From contig NZ_GL883811.1 in the NCBI RefSeq assembly GCF_000205165.1, forward strand, positions 1 through 64,000: a stretch of DNA of 64,000 bases. The letters are read 5' to 3'. The stretch is from Paraprevotella xylaniphila YIT 11841 (GTDB lineage Bacteria > Bacteroidota > Bacteroidia > Bacteroidales > Bacteroidaceae). Position numbers and translations under genes: made by a program. The notes beneath the pieces were generated by a model. That model did not search any database, was not told the DNA's origin, and saw nothing but the letters and a program-made list of their open reading frames with translations. The first letter of the stretch is position 1, and every line of letters begins with the position of its first letter. Shown in pieces: positions 44,394 to 54,010 of this stretch.

Positions 44394-45992
44394 ATGATAG
44401 AAGAATACCAACTCAGGGTCTTGCCGGAAACGGCGGCCAACGAGCAGGCCTTGCGCCGTTACATTGCGTGCGAGAAAGGAAAGGACGAACGGACGCTGAC
44501 GGCCATTCGAGTGTTGAAACGCAGTATTGACGCCCGTCAACGCACGATATTCGTCAACTTGAAGGTACGGGTGTATGTCAATGAGCAGCCGGAGGACGAT
44601 GAATTTGTCCGTACGGCGTACCGGAATGTGGAGGGACGACCGCAGGTGGTCGTGGTCGGTGCCGGTCCCGGCGGGCTGTTTGCCGCCTTGCGCCTGATTG
44701 AAGCGGGGTATCGTCCCGTCATCGTGGAACGAGGCAAGAACGTCCGCGACCGCAAGTTGGATTTGGCTAAAATATCGCGTGAGCATAAAGTGGACAGCGA
44801 GAGCAATTACAGTTTCGGGGAGGGCGGTGCAGGAGCTTATTCCGACGGGAAGTTGTATACCCGGAGCAAGAAACGCGGGAATGCGGGGAAAATCCTGAAC
44901 GTGTTCTGCCAACACGGTGCCAGTGTGTCCATCCTGCAAGATGCCCATCCCCACATCGGGACGGACAAGCTTCCGAGAGTCATCGAGAATATGCGCAAGA
45001 CGATTCTGGACTGTGGGGGAGAAGTGCATTTCGAGACCCGTATGGATGCTTTGCTCATAGAGAAAGATAGGGTCGTGGGGATAGAAACGAACACGGGGAA
45101 AACATTCCGGGGGCCGGTCATCCTGGCCACGGGGCACTCGGCGCGTGATGTCTATCGTTGGTTGCATGCCCATGGTGTGGAAATCGAAAGCAAGGGCTTG
45201 GCGGTCGGTGTGCGTTTGGAGCATCCGTCGCTCCTCATCGACCAGATACAATATCACAACCGGAACGGGCGGGGAAAGTATCTTCCGGCTGCGGAGTATA
45301 GCTTTGTGCAACAAGTGGAAGGCCGTGGGGTGTACAGTTTCTGTATGTGTCCGGGTGGGTTCGTTGTTCCGGCTGCCAGCGGTCCCCGGCAGACGGTGGT
45401 CAACGGGATGTCGCCCAGCAACCGTGGGTCGAAATGGAGTAATTCCGGTATGGTGGTGGAGTTGCACCCGGAAGATCTGGAGGAGAAATCACTGGCCGAT
45501 TTTATGGCTGTTTCCGGTTGGCAGCCGGACGTGCGGCATCCGTTGGCCATGATGTTCTTCCAGGAAGCCTTGGAAGAACAGAACTGGCAGCAGGGGAATT
45601 GCCGGCAGACGGCTCCCGCGCAACGGATGGCAGATTTCGTGAACGGGCGTTTGAGTTACGACCTGCCCGCGAGTTCGTATGCTCCCGGACTGGTGTCCTC
45701 GCCTTTGCATTTCTGGATGCCGAAGTTCATCACGGCACGGCTGGCAGAGGGCTTCCGCCGTTTCGGCAAAGCCTCCCGTGGTTTCCTGACCAACGAGGCC
45801 GTGATGATAGGAGTGGAAAGCCGTACATCTGCGCCTATCCGCATTTCGCGTGATGGCGAAACGTTGCAGCACGTGCGGTTGAAAGGATTGTTCCCCTGTG
45901 GCGAAGGTGCCGGATATGCCGGAGGCATCGTGTCGGCCGCGATGGACGGGGAACGTTGCGCGGAGGCGGCTGCGGCCTACCTTGGGGGTTAG
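44394..45992 (+). CDS. FAD-dependent dehydrogenase of the COG2509 type
   Basis: 532 residues from the ATG of MIEEYQLRVL, just after radA; a longer frame overlapping radA is rejected. The first ~85 residues are a small domain; an FAD-binding Rossmann motif (VVVVGAGPGGLFAALR) begins at about residue 87. SNYSFGEGGAGAYSDGKLYTR and the closing GEGAGYAGGIVSAAMDG are strong family marks. Cytoplasmic flavoprotein; substrate unknown. Probably cotranscribed with radA. Its last 4 bases overlap the convergent barrel gene. Confidence 0.85.
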   Translation: MIEEYQLRVLPETAANEQALRRYIACEKGKDERTLTAIRVLKRSIDARQRTIFVNLKVRVYVNEQPEDDEFVRTAYRNVEGRPQVVVVGAGPGGLFAALRLIEAGYRPVIVERGKNVRDRKLDLAKISREHKVDSESNYSFGEGGAGAYSDGKLYTRSKKRGNAGKILNVFCQHGASVSILQDAHPHIGTDKLPRVIENMRKTILDCGGEVHFETRMDALLIEKDRVVGIETNTGKTFRGPVILATGHSARDVYRWLHAHGVEIESKGLAVGVRLEHPSLLIDQIQYHNRNGRGKYLPAAEYSFVQQVEGRGVYSFCMCPGGFVVPAASGPRQTVVNGMSPSNRGSKWSNSGMVVELHPEDLEEKSLADFMAVSGWQPDVRHPLAMMFFQEALEEQNWQQGNCRQTAPAQRMADFVNGRLSYDLPASSYAPGLVSSPLHFWMPKFITARLAEGFRRFGKASRGFLTNEAVMIGVESRTSAPIRISRDGETLQHVRLKGLFPCGEGAGYAGGIVSAAMDGERCAEAAAAYLGG

Positions 45993-46690
45993 AAGTCTAC
46001 CCCCAAGGACATCGTGAGATTGCCCGTGCGGATATGCCCGTCGAAGTCGTCGTAATGGTATTCGCTATAATTTCGTCCGGCGATATTGAACAATCCTATG
46101 TCATAGCCCATTTCAAAATAAAAATTCTGGAAAGCCATGCCGCAGCCGACCCGTAGTCCGGCATCGAAGCGTTTATAGCGGTCGGCTCCGAAAGGGTCTA
46201 TCTTGGTACGGGAATCGTAAAGTTTGGCCGTTCCGCCTACGCCTACGGCCATGAAACCACCGAAAAACGGTTGCACGGTAAAATCGTCGGCGTTAGTATT
46301 GAGCTTATATTTCAGGACAATGGGAATTTCCAGATACCTCATGTAGCATTTCTTAAACTCGACTTCCTCCGTGGCTTCTATTTCCGTCCCCTTTTCCGTG
46401 TAGATTAATCCGCTTTCCAAATAAAAGGGCAGTCCGTCTCCGAGCTTGTTCCCGTAAACCAACCCGATGTGGTAGCGCGGTAACGGGTTGGTCTGTGCTT
46501 CTCCTCCTGTCCCTTTGTATCGTACCGTAGGGACGTTCAGACCGAAACGCAGGCCGAAGTAAGAACTCCGCCGGTAATCCCTCCAACGGCTCGCATATAC
46601 GGGTTCTCCTTCATAGAAATCCTTTCCGGCGTTCACCGGCATGGCAATCAACAGTAATAAGATATAGGGAAGAAAACTTTTTTTTGTCAT
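45989..46690 (-). CDS. Outer-membrane beta-barrel protein (PorT-like family)
   Basis: 233 residues with a signal peptide (cleavage near NAG, ~22). After a short charged segment, alternating hydrophobic strands (SSYFGLRFGLNVPTV, FYLESGLIYTEKG, PIVLKYKL, FTVQPFFGGFMAVGVGG, FYFEMGYDIGLFN, TGNLTMSLGVDF) fit a small eight- to ten-strand barrel of the OMP_b-brl_2 type and end in an aromatic. Function unknown. Ends inside the last codons of the FAD protein gene (convergent). Confidence 0.78.
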   Translation of the reverse strand: MTKKSFLPYILLLLIAMPVNAGKDFYEGEPVYASRWRDYRRSSYFGLRFGLNVPTVRYKGTGGEAQTNPLPRYHIGLVYGNKLGDGLPFYLESGLIYTEKGTEIEATEEVEFKKCYMRYLEIPIVLKYKLNTNADDFTVQPFFGGFMAVGVGGTAKLYDSRTKIDPFGADRYKRFDAGLRVGCGMAFQNFYFEMGYDIGLFNIAGRNYSEYHYDDFDGHIRTGNLTMSLGVDF

Positions 46691-46775
46691 GTGAATGTAT
46701 ACTTAATGTCGATGATTTATTAGGCAAAAATACAAATTAATTTTATTTCATAAGCCTTTTTAGATAAATAATTGC

Positions 46776-46783
46776 TATTTTTG
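46776..46783 (+). promoter_or_regulatory. -7 promoter box for the threonine operon
   Basis: TATTTTTG, about 110 bases before thrA. The leader holds a hairpin (GTCTCG/CGAGAC, 46824-46842), but no Thr- or Ile-rich leader peptide is seen, so classical attenuation is not supported. Confidence 0.5.
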
Positions 46784-46891
46784 CGGATGTTATGTAACGA
46801 TAGAACAACTTTGAAATATTAAGGTCTCGGAGCGGTCGAGACAGGTGTTGTGGGCCTGCATGCAAAGAGATCCAATTCAGAAAACGTAGAT

Positions 46892-49321
46892 ATGAAAGTA
46901 TTAAAATTTGGGGGAACATCCGTAGGTTCCGTAGAAAGCATCCTGAGTGTTAAAAAGATTGTTGAGGCTGAAGAGGAGCCTGTGGTGGTCGTAGTATCTG
47001 CATTGGGCGGAATTACCGACAAGTTGATAAAGACATCTAAGTTGGCCTTGGCCGGAGACTTGTCTTACCTGTCCGAGTTTGACGAGATTGCCGAGCGTCA
47101 TCACCAGATGATAGAAACTGTAATTCCTTCCGGAGAAAATAAGGAACGTTTGTCGGAGACTATCGATGCCTTGTTGGATGAGTTGAAAAGCATTTATCAA
47201 GGCGTTTATCTTATCCGTGACCTTTCGCCTAAGACATCTGCTGCCATAGTCAGCTACGGGGAGCGGCTGTCGTCCAATATAGTAGCCGTGTTGATAGACG
47301 GAGCCAAATGGTTTGACTCTCGTACCTTTATTAAGACAGAGATTAAGTCGGGACGTCAGTTGTTGGCATCTGATTTGACGCACGAATTGGTCAAACAGGC
47401 TTTTGTCGACTTGCCGAAGGTCTCTTTGGTGCCGGGATTCATTTCCACGGATGCCGACTCCGGAGAGGTGACGAACTTAGGCCGTGGAGGGTCGGACTAT
47501 ACGGCCTCCATCATTGCAGCGGCATTGGATGCCTCTTTTTTGGAGATATGGACCGATGTGGATGGGTTCATGACGGCCGACCCTAAGGTGATTTCCACCG
47601 CTTATACCATCAATGAGTTGAGTTATGTAGAGGCTATGGAGCTTTGCAACTTCGGTGCGAAGGTGGTTTATCCACCTACCATCTATCCGGTTTGCGTAAA
47701 GAATATCCCGATTCTCATCAAAAATACGTTTAATCCTTCGGGAAAAGGCACGGTGATTAAGAGCGACATCGCCGAAGACCAGAAGCCTATCAAGGGTATT
47801 TCCAGTATAAACGGAACGACATTGATTACGGTTTCAGGTTTGTCCATGGTCGGTGTCATTGGGGTCAACCGACGGATTTTCTCGGCTTTGGCCAATAACG
47901 GTATCAGTGTGTTCCTCGTTTCGCAGGCTTCTTCCGAAAACAGCACCTCCATCGGTGTGCGCGATGCGGATGCCGATGCGGCTTGCGAGGTTTTGAATGC
48001 GGAGTTCTCCAAGGAAATAGAGACGGGAGCGATGTACAGGATGACGGCGGAAAGCGGTTTGGCTACAGTGGCCATCGTGGGCGAGAACATGAAGCACACG
48101 CCCGGTATCGCCGGTAAGTTGTTCGGAACGTTGGGGCGTAGCGGTATCAATGTGATTGCTTGTGCGCAGGGGGCATCGGAGACGAACATTTCTTTTGTGG
48201 TGGACGGACAGTTCTTGCGCAAGACACTCAATGTCATCCATGATAGTTTTTTTCTTTCGGAATACCAAGTCCTCAACCTTTTTCTGTGCGGAGTAGGGAC
48301 GGTGGGTAGCAGCTTGATTGCGCAGTTGGCGCAGCAGAGTGAGAAATTGAAGAAAGAACGGGGATTGAAGCTTAAGGTCGTGGGTATTGCCAGCGGGCAT
48401 AATGCGATGTTCGACCGAGAAGGTATCGGTCTGGAGAACTGCCGTGAACGGTTGACGCTTAGTGCACCGAGCGATTTAAACCGCTTGCGTGACGAAGTGA
48501 TTGGCATGAACATCTTCAATTCCGTGTTTGTCGACTGTACGGCCAGTGCCGATGTGGCCGGGCTGTATCAGGAATTCCTGGAGCATAACATCTCCGTGGT
48601 GGCGGCCAATAAGGCTGCGGCCTCTTCCGATTACGCTACTTATCAGAAACTGAAATCTACAGCCCGTAAGCGTGGGGTGAAGTTCCTGTTCGAGACGAAT
48701 GTGGGAGCCGGTCTTCCCATTATCCGTACCATGAACGATTTGCTGAACAGCGGTGATAAGATTTTGAAGATAGAAGCCGTATTGAGCGGAACTTTGAATT
48801 TTATATTCAACAAGATTTCGGCCGACGTCCCGTTTAGCGAGACCGTGCGGCTGGCCAAGGAAGAAGGATATAGCGAGCCCGATCCCCGTGTGGATTTGAG
48901 TGGAAAGGATGTCATCCGTAAGTTGGTGATTTTGGCGCGTGAAGCCGGTTACCGTATCGAGCAGTCCGATGTGGAGAAGCACCTGTTCGTGCCCGATTCG
49001 TTTTTCCAGGGCACATTGGATGAATTTTGGAAGAACCTGCCTTCCCTGGATGTCGATTTCGAACGGAGGCGTAAGGTGTTGGAGGGCGAAGGAAAACGTT
49101 GGCGTTTTGTTTCCCGTTACGAAAACGGCAAAGCCAGTGTGGAACTGTGTGAGGTAGGGCGCGAACATCCGTTCTATAATCTTGAAGGTTCCAACAACAT
49201 AATTTTGTTGACTACCGAACGCTATAAGGAGTATCCTATGCAAATCCAGGGGTACGGGGCCGGGGCCGGAGTGACTGCGGCCGGTGTTTTTGCCGACATC
49301 ATGAGTATTGCCAACGTATGA
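46892..49321 (+). CDS. thrA: Bifunctional aspartokinase / homoserine dehydrogenase
   Basis: 809 residues from the ATG of MKVLKFGGTSVGS, the standard aspartokinase start. The kinase domain spans about 1-290, two ACT regulatory domains about 300-450, and homoserine dehydrogenase about 460-809, with NAD(P)-binding LCGVGTVGSSLI and ETNVGAGLPIIRTM. It catalyses the first and third steps from aspartate to homoserine. The ACT domains imply feedback inhibition, most likely by threonine. It heads a three-gene operon with the phosphoglycerate-mutase-like gene and thrC. Confidence 0.95.
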   Translation: MKVLKFGGTSVGSVESILSVKKIVEAEEEPVVVVVSALGGITDKLIKTSKLALAGDLSYLSEFDEIAERHHQMIETVIPSGENKERLSETIDALLDELKSIYQGVYLIRDLSPKTSAAIVSYGERLSSNIVAVLIDGAKWFDSRTFIKTEIKSGRQLLASDLTHELVKQAFVDLPKVSLVPGFISTDADSGEVTNLGRGGSDYTASIIAAALDASFLEIWTDVDGFMTADPKVISTAYTINELSYVEAMELCNFGAKVVYPPTIYPVCVKNIPILIKNTFNPSGKGTVIKSDIAEDQKPIKGISSINGTTLITVSGLSMVGVIGVNRRIFSALANNGISVFLVSQASSENSTSIGVRDADADAACEVLNAEFSKEIETGAMYRMTAESGLATVAIVGENMKHTPGIAGKLFGTLGRSGINVIACAQGASETNISFVVDGQFLRKTLNVIHDSFFLSEYQVLNLFLCGVGTVGSSLIAQLAQQSEKLKKERGLKLKVVGIASGHNAMFDREGIGLENCRERLTLSAPSDLNRLRDEVIGMNIFNSVFVDCTASADVAGLYQEFLEHNISVVAANKAAASSDYATYQKLKSTARKRGVKFLFETNVGAGLPIIRTMNDLLNSGDKILKIEAVLSGTLNFIFNKISADVPFSETVRLAKEEGYSEPDPRVDLSGKDVIRKLVILAREAGYRIEQSDVEKHLFVPDSFFQGTLDEFWKNLPSLDVDFERRRKVLEGEGKRWRFVSRYENGKASVELCEVGREHPFYNLEGSNNIILLTTERYKEYPMQIQGYGAGAGVTAAGVFADIMSIANV

Positions 49322-49351
49322 CATATATATAATTAGGGTAAGGAGATAAAG

Positions 49352-50563
49352 ATGAAGCATATTATTATACTGGGCGACGGCATGGCCGATTGGAAAGTTC
49401 CGGCCTTGGGCAATAAGACGCTGCTGCAATATGCCCATACGCCTAATATGGATTGGATAGCCCGTATGGGACGCAACGGACTGTTGCAGACCGTGCCGGA
49501 GGGTTTTCATCCCGGTAGCGAAGTGGCCAATTCTTCCATTTTGGGCTACGACCAACACAAGGTGTATGAAGGGCGTGGCCCACTTGAAGCGGCCAGTATC
49601 GGAGTCGAATTGGCCGATGACGATTTGGCGTTGCGTTGTAATCTGATTTGCATTGAAGAAGGTAAGATAAAAAACCATTCTTGCGGAAGGTTGGAGACGG
49701 AAGAGGCGGATGTGCTGATTCGTTTCCTGCAAGAAAAGTTAGGTAACGGGCGCATACATTTTTATACGGGAGTGCAGTACCGCCATCTGTTGGTCATTAA
49801 AGGCGGAAACAAGCACCTGCGTTGTACGCCTCCGCATGATGTGCCGGGCACGCCTTTCCGTGACTGTTTGGTGGAGGCAGAAATGCCCGAAGCACAGGAA
49901 ACTGCGGACTTGCTGAACCACTTGGTTTTGGAATCGCAGAAATTGTTGGCCGACCATCCGTTGAACCTCCGCCGGATGAAGGAAGGCCGCGATGCGGCCA
50001 ACAGTATTTGGCCGTGGGGCGGCGGCAACCGTCCGGCCATGGTCCCGTTGACGGAGACTTATCCTCAAATCAAAAAGGGTGCGGTCATTACCGCCGTAGA
50101 CCTCATACGGGGTATCGGACGTTATGCCGGTTTGCGCGTCATAGATGTGGAAGGGGCTACCGGTTTGTACGATACGAATTATGAAGGCAAGGCCCAAGCG
50201 GCGATAGAAGCCTTGAAAGACGGTGATTTCGTGTATCTGCATGTGGAGGCAAGCGACGAAGCCGGCCATGACGGGAACGTGGAATTGAAGTTGCAGACGA
50301 TAGAGAATCTGGACCGCCGTGCCATCGGTCCGATTTTGGAAGCCGTGAAGGGTTGGGAAGAGCCGGTGGCCATCGCTGTGTTGCCCGACCATCCTACGCC
50401 TTGCGCCCACCGTACGCATACGCCCGACCCGATACCGTTTGCCATTTACTATCCGGGCATAGAGGCGGACAGCGTGCAGACGTTCGATGAGGACGCTGCT
50501 AAAGCCGGAAGTTACGGGTTGCTTCGGGGCGATGAGTTTATTCGTGAATTTATGAAACATTAA
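49352..50563 (+). CDS. Phosphoglycerate mutase-like (ApgM family) protein, probable homoserine kinase substitute
   Basis: 403 residues of the alkaline-phosphatase-superfamily ApgM family. The metal-site motif GDGMADW is at residues 8-14; GHDGNVELK and LPDHPTPCAHRTHT carry later metal ligands. By fold it would be annotated as cofactor-independent phosphoglycerate mutase. However, it sits between thrA and thrC, 30 and 13 bases from them, and no GHMP-type ThrB is present in the operon. In Bacteroidota such ApgM-like proteins have been proposed to phosphorylate homoserine, filling the missing step. I favour that role from context, not from residues. Confidence 0.85.
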   Translation: MKHIIILGDGMADWKVPALGNKTLLQYAHTPNMDWIARMGRNGLLQTVPEGFHPGSEVANSSILGYDQHKVYEGRGPLEAASIGVELADDDLALRCNLICIEEGKIKNHSCGRLETEEADVLIRFLQEKLGNGRIHFYTGVQYRHLLVIKGGNKHLRCTPPHDVPGTPFRDCLVEAEMPEAQETADLLNHLVLESQKLLADHPLNLRRMKEGRDAANSIWPWGGGNRPAMVPLTETYPQIKKGAVITAVDLIRGIGRYAGLRVIDVEGATGLYDTNYEGKAQAAIEALKDGDFVYLHVEASDEAGHDGNVELKLQTIENLDRRAIGPILEAVKGWEEPVAIAVLPDHPTPCAHRTHTPDPIPFAIYYPGIEADSVQTFDEDAAKAGSYGLLRGDEFIREFMKH

Positions 50564-50576
50564 TCGAACATACTTT

Positions 50577-51878
50577 ATGAAATATTATAGTACGAACGGT
50601 AAGGCCGACCGCGCTACGCTTCACGAAGCCGTAGTGAAAGGCTTAGCGAGCGACAAAGGTTTGTTTATGCCCGAGGTAATCCGGCATCTTCCGGAGTCGT
50701 TCTTCGACGAAATACAGGACCTTTCTTTTCAAGAAGTGGCCTACCGCGTGGCGGACGCTTTCTTCGGAGAGGATGTACCGGCCGATACATTGAAACAAAT
50801 CGTGTACGACACGTTGAGTTTCGACTGTCCGGTGGTGAAAGTGACGGCGAACATCTATTCCTTGGAACTTTTCCACGGCCCCACGTTAGCCTTTAAAGAC
50901 GTGGGGGCGCGTTTCATGGCCCGCCTTTTAGGATACTTCATCAAGCAGGAAGGGTGCAATCAGGTGAATGTGTTGGTGGCTACTTCCGGTGACACGGGGA
51001 GTGCCGTGGCCAACGGTTTTCTGGGTGTGGAAGGCATCCACGTGTATGTACTTTATCCGAAAGGCAAGGTGAGTGCCATCCAGGAATGCCAGTTTACGAC
51101 GTTGGGGCAGAACATTACCGCCCTCGAAGTGGATGGCGTGTTCGACGATTGCCAGGCTTTGGTGAAAAACGCTTTCATGGACGAGGAACTGAACCGTCAC
51201 ATGAAGCTGACTTCGGCCAATTCCATCAACGTGGCCCGTTTCCTGCCGCAGGCATTTTACTATTTCTACGCTTACGCCCAGATGAAGAAGCTCGGTAAGG
51301 CCGACGAGTTGGTGGTATGCGTGCCGAGCGGAAACTTCGGAAACATCACGGCCGGACTGTTCGGCAAGGTGATGGGTTTGCCGGTGAAGCGTTTCATTGC
51401 AGCCAACAATGCCAACGACATCTTCTATAATTATTTGCAGACGGGAGAATACCATCCCCGTGCGTCGGTGCAGACCATCGCCAATGCCATGGATGTGGGC
51501 GACCCCAGTAATTTTGCCCGTATTTACGATTTATACAAGGGAAGCCACGCGGCCATTACGGCTGAAATCAGCGGGGCGACTTATACCGACGCGCAGATTG
51601 CCGAGACGGTAAAGGCTTGTTATGAAACAAACGGTTACTTGCTCGACCCGCATGGGGCTTGCGGCTTCCGTGCTTTGAGCGAGGGGCTGCGTAAGGGTGA
51701 ATGCGGTGTGTTCCTCGAAACGGCACATCCGGCCAAGTTCCAAGCCACGGTGGAGAATATCATCGGTGGCTCGGTGGACATACCTGAAAAGTTGGCAGCC
51801 TTCATGAAAGGGGAGAAGAAGAGTATCCCGATGGGCAAGGATTTTGCCGGATTCAAGGCATACTTGATGAAACAATAG
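50577..51878 (+). CDS. thrC: Threonine synthase
   Basis: 433 residues, PLP-dependent fold type II. The PLP lysine is residue 107 (GPTLAFKDVGARFMAR), and the phosphate loop is ATSGDTGSAVANGF. It converts O-phosphohomoserine to threonine. Last gene of the thr operon, closed by a long hairpin with a T tract. Complete and typical in length for the bacterial long form. Confidence 0.95.
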   Translation: MKYYSTNGKADRATLHEAVVKGLASDKGLFMPEVIRHLPESFFDEIQDLSFQEVAYRVADAFFGEDVPADTLKQIVYDTLSFDCPVVKVTANIYSLELFHGPTLAFKDVGARFMARLLGYFIKQEGCNQVNVLVATSGDTGSAVANGFLGVEGIHVYVLYPKGKVSAIQECQFTTLGQNITALEVDGVFDDCQALVKNAFMDEELNRHMKLTSANSINVARFLPQAFYYFYAYAQMKKLGKADELVVCVPSGNFGNITAGLFGKVMGLPVKRFIAANNANDIFYNYLQTGEYHPRASVQTIANAMDVGDPSNFARIYDLYKGSHAAITAEISGATYTDAQIAETVKACYETNGYLLDPHGACGFRALSEGLRKGECGVFLETAHPAKFQATVENIIGGSVDIPEKLAAFMKGEKKSIPMGKDFAGFKAYLMKQ

Positions 51879-51896
51879 TTTTATCGTTTGTTGAAA

Positions 51897-51963
51897 GCAT
51901 CGCGTCCCTGTATGGCCGGACGTTTCCCGAAGAAATGTGCAATGGCATACAGGGATGCGATGC
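51897..51963 (+). terminator. Strong terminator of the threonine operon
   Basis: An 18-bp stem (one G-U): GCATCGCGTCCCTGTATG with CATACAGGGATGCGATGC, 31-base loop, followed by TTTTTGTTTATGTTTTTTT. Confidence 0.88.
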
Positions 51964-52022
51964 TTTTTGTTTATGTTTTTTTGCCGTGCTAATTGCACAG
52001 CATGTGATTCATGTCGAAAGGT

Positions 52023-52952
52023 TTATCTGATGATATTCGCAGTGTAGTCACGGACGATGTAGATGCCACTGCCGTCACTGGTGTTGAACGCACTCAGGCA
52101 CAGTTGGGTATGCTCGTCTTGTAATTGGCAATAAAGGCGGAGAGTACCGGCTTGGAGTTTTTGGCCAATCTCGTTCCTCCAATTTTCATTGTTCCAGTCT
52201 TCTTCGGCTATCGGGGTATGGAGGCCGGGAACTGAAGCATCGTCGTAATATGTGGCCTTCACTTCCATGTTGAATCTCCTTTGGGCATAGTTCAGCAGGA
52301 GATAGAATTTTCTGGCGTATGTCTTTACGTCCTTATTGGAGTAGATTTCATATTCCGTGATTTTCGACAGAACGTCGTTGTTGAATATGAAGGCGCGGTT
52401 GATGGTGGCGGCAGAACTGGAGGACAGTTTGTCCGCGAATGTGCCCAAATAAGTGCCGGGTTGCGATTCGTTTTCCGTGAGTTGGGGGTATACCTTCAGG
52501 GTGGTGGTTATATCATCATTCCAAAAACTGCTGAAAATGTTGCAGGTAATGACGGTATAGTCTAACGTACTGCTCATGTCCTTGTAAATATTGCCTTCCG
52601 CGTCAGGACCGAGGAACAAGTAACGGGCGTTAAACGATAAATTGTATTGCCCCGGTTCTTCGGGTGCGGTGAAGCTGAAATAGGCCGTGCCGTTTTCTTC
52701 CTTGTCCGAAGGATAGTTCAGGACACCCCATGTGTAAGTTGCTTCGCTGATGTTCTGCCCGCCTGTGGGGAGGGCGATGTAGGCTGTCAGGGGTTGGCCG
52801 GGGCGCACTTGGTCTTTGCCGGTGTTCAGGCTGATGGTACCGATTTTCGACGGTGCCACGCCGTGCAGGGTGGCATCTTCTTCACTACAGGCGCTTAAGG
52901 CCAATGCGGCGCAGCAAGCCGCCATGCAAACTTTGAACGTCATTTTCTTCAT
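52023..52952 (-). CDS. Lipoprotein of unknown function with Ig/PKD-like segment
   Basis: 309 residues. Lipobox ALSACS (Cys 22) followed by SEEDA, an acidic pattern that in Bacteroidota often marks surface lipoproteins. Residues ~45-135 look like a PKD/Ig-type beta-sandwich (QPLTAYIALPTGGQ, PGQYNLSFNARYLF). The remainder is beta-rich and not recognised. No SusC/SusD or enzyme neighbours; it stands alone on the minus strand, convergent with thrC across the terminator. A -7 box about 135 bases upstream may drive it. Confidence 0.7.
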   Translation of the reverse strand: MKKMTFKVCMAACCAALALSACSEEDATLHGVAPSKIGTISLNTGKDQVRPGQPLTAYIALPTGGQNISEATYTWGVLNYPSDKEENGTAYFSFTAPEEPGQYNLSFNARYLFLGPDAEGNIYKDMSSTLDYTVITCNIFSSFWNDDITTTLKVYPQLTENESQPGTYLGTFADKLSSSSAATINRAFIFNNDVLSKITEYEIYSNKDVKTYARKFYLLLNYAQRRFNMEVKATYYDDASVPGLHTPIAEEDWNNENWRNEIGQKLQAGTLRLYCQLQDEHTQLCLSAFNTSDGSGIYIVRDYTANIIR

Positions 52953-53087
52953 TTTCTGTTTTTGTTATATTAATAATGTATATGTCTGCGATACGTTCCA
53001 TCATTTCCTCGCGACTGGAAGGTGCGCCCTACCGGATATTTCTGCTTCGTCGGGTGATTGGGGATTGAAAGAAAAATAATCATGTTA

Positions 53088-53095
53088 CAAATATA
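53088..53095 (-). promoter_or_regulatory. -7 promoter box for the lipoprotein gene
   Basis: Minus strand TATATTTG, next to a small palindrome (AAGGATTTATCCTT, overlapping on its right). Leader about 130 bases. No -33 match. Confidence 0.4.
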
Positions 53096-53424
53096 AGGAT
53101 TTATCCTTGCGAAGTAAAATATAATGAAATAAAAAGAATAGAAAGAAAATGATAAACCGTTGATTGCTGACATTTTGTCGCTTCCTACGCCAATAGTGTC
53201 AGTCGGAAAAAAGAGTTGGTGCTAAAAAGGATTGCACAATTTTAAAATCAGTCCGTACAGGCTTAAAAAGGTTTTCAAAAGTTTAATCTCAGACGGCCCG
53301 ATGAAAGTTTGGAGTTGCCGGGTACGGGGTTTGTATTTTAATCAAGCGGACGGGGCAACCGGCAGGAAGGCCGTCCGGAAAGAAAAAAATGAATGTAAAA
53401 CTTAAAAGATAGGAGATGAAGATT

Positions 53425-53862
53425 ATGTCACCGATTAGAAAGTACAATGGACAGAATTGGTTACCGAGTTTGTTTAACGACTTTTTCGATAATGAATGGA
53501 TGGGCAAGGTAAACGCCACGGCACCGGCTATCAACGTGATAGAAAGCGACGCAGACTATAAGGTGGAAGTGGCCGCCCCGGGAATGACGAAAGAAGATTT
53601 TACCATCCATTTGGGCGAAGACGGAGAACTGGTTATCTCGATGGAGAAAAAGAACGAGGTAAAAGAGGAAGACAAGAAGAACAAACGCTATTTGCGTCGT
53701 GAGTTTTCTTACGCCAAGTTCCAACAGGCTTTGGTTTTGCCGGATGATGTAGAGAAAGACAAGATCAGTGCAAACGTGAGCGACGGAGTGTTGAACATCA
53801 CGCTTCCGAAACGCACGCCGGAAGAAAAAGCGAAAGTGAACCGTGTGATTGAAATACAGTAA
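53425..53862 (+). CDS. Small heat-shock protein, Hsp20/alpha-crystallin family
   Basis: 145 residues from the ATG of MSPIRKYNG, 9 bases after AGGAG (53411-53415); an ATG touching the AGGAG would be too close. The alpha-crystallin domain covers about 40-135: PAINVIESDADYKVEVAAPGM, then VSDGVLNITLPKR near the end. Small heat-shock proteins hold unfolding proteins in the cytoplasm. The leader contains a 7-bp hairpin (CGGACGG/CCGTCCG, 53347-53377). I saw no recognisable CIRCE element. The 470-base gap upstream holds this leader and the lipoprotein promoter only. Confidence 0.92.
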   Translation: MSPIRKYNGQNWLPSLFNDFFDNEWMGKVNATAPAINVIESDADYKVEVAAPGMTKEDFTIHLGEDGELVISMEKKNEVKEEDKKNKRYLRREFSYAKFQQALVLPDDVEKDKISANVSDGVLNITLPKRTPEEKAKVNRVIEIQ

Positions 53863-53899
53863 GCAGTTCTTCTCCTTCTTGGCATAAGGGGTAAAGTAG

Positions 53900-53935
53900 G
53901 GGGATGTTTCGGGGTGTACCGGGGCATCCTCTTTT
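53900..53935 (+). terminator. Terminator of hsp20
   Basis: GGGGATG pairs with CATCCTC (one G-U), followed by TTTT, 38 bases after the stop. Confidence 0.6.
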
Positions 53936-54010
53936 GGGTTGTCCCCGGTAGTGATGGCACGATACCGCCTTTCCGTTTGTAAGAGGACTTGAAGGCGCAT
54001 TTTCATCGTG

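Noticed and set aside
43235-44440. 401-residue minus-strand open frame
   Set aside because: Antisense to radA, whose zinc finger, Walker and KNRFG motifs are all intact.
44115-45467. 450-residue open frame on the minus strand
   Set aside because: It lies wholly opposite radA and the FAD dehydrogenase gene, both with clear motifs. It is a by-product of high-GC codon use.
46784-46891. Possible threonine attenuator before thrA
   Set aside because: A short hairpin is present, but there is no leader peptide with Thr/Ile codons and no T-tract terminator.
48476-49732. 418-residue minus-strand open frame
   Set aside because: Antisense to thrA and the ApgM-like gene; no recognisable domain, signal or promoter.
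53000-53424. CIRCE-type heat-shock operator before hsp20
   Set aside because: Looked for a TTAGCACTC-N9-GAGTGCTAA dyad; none is seen.
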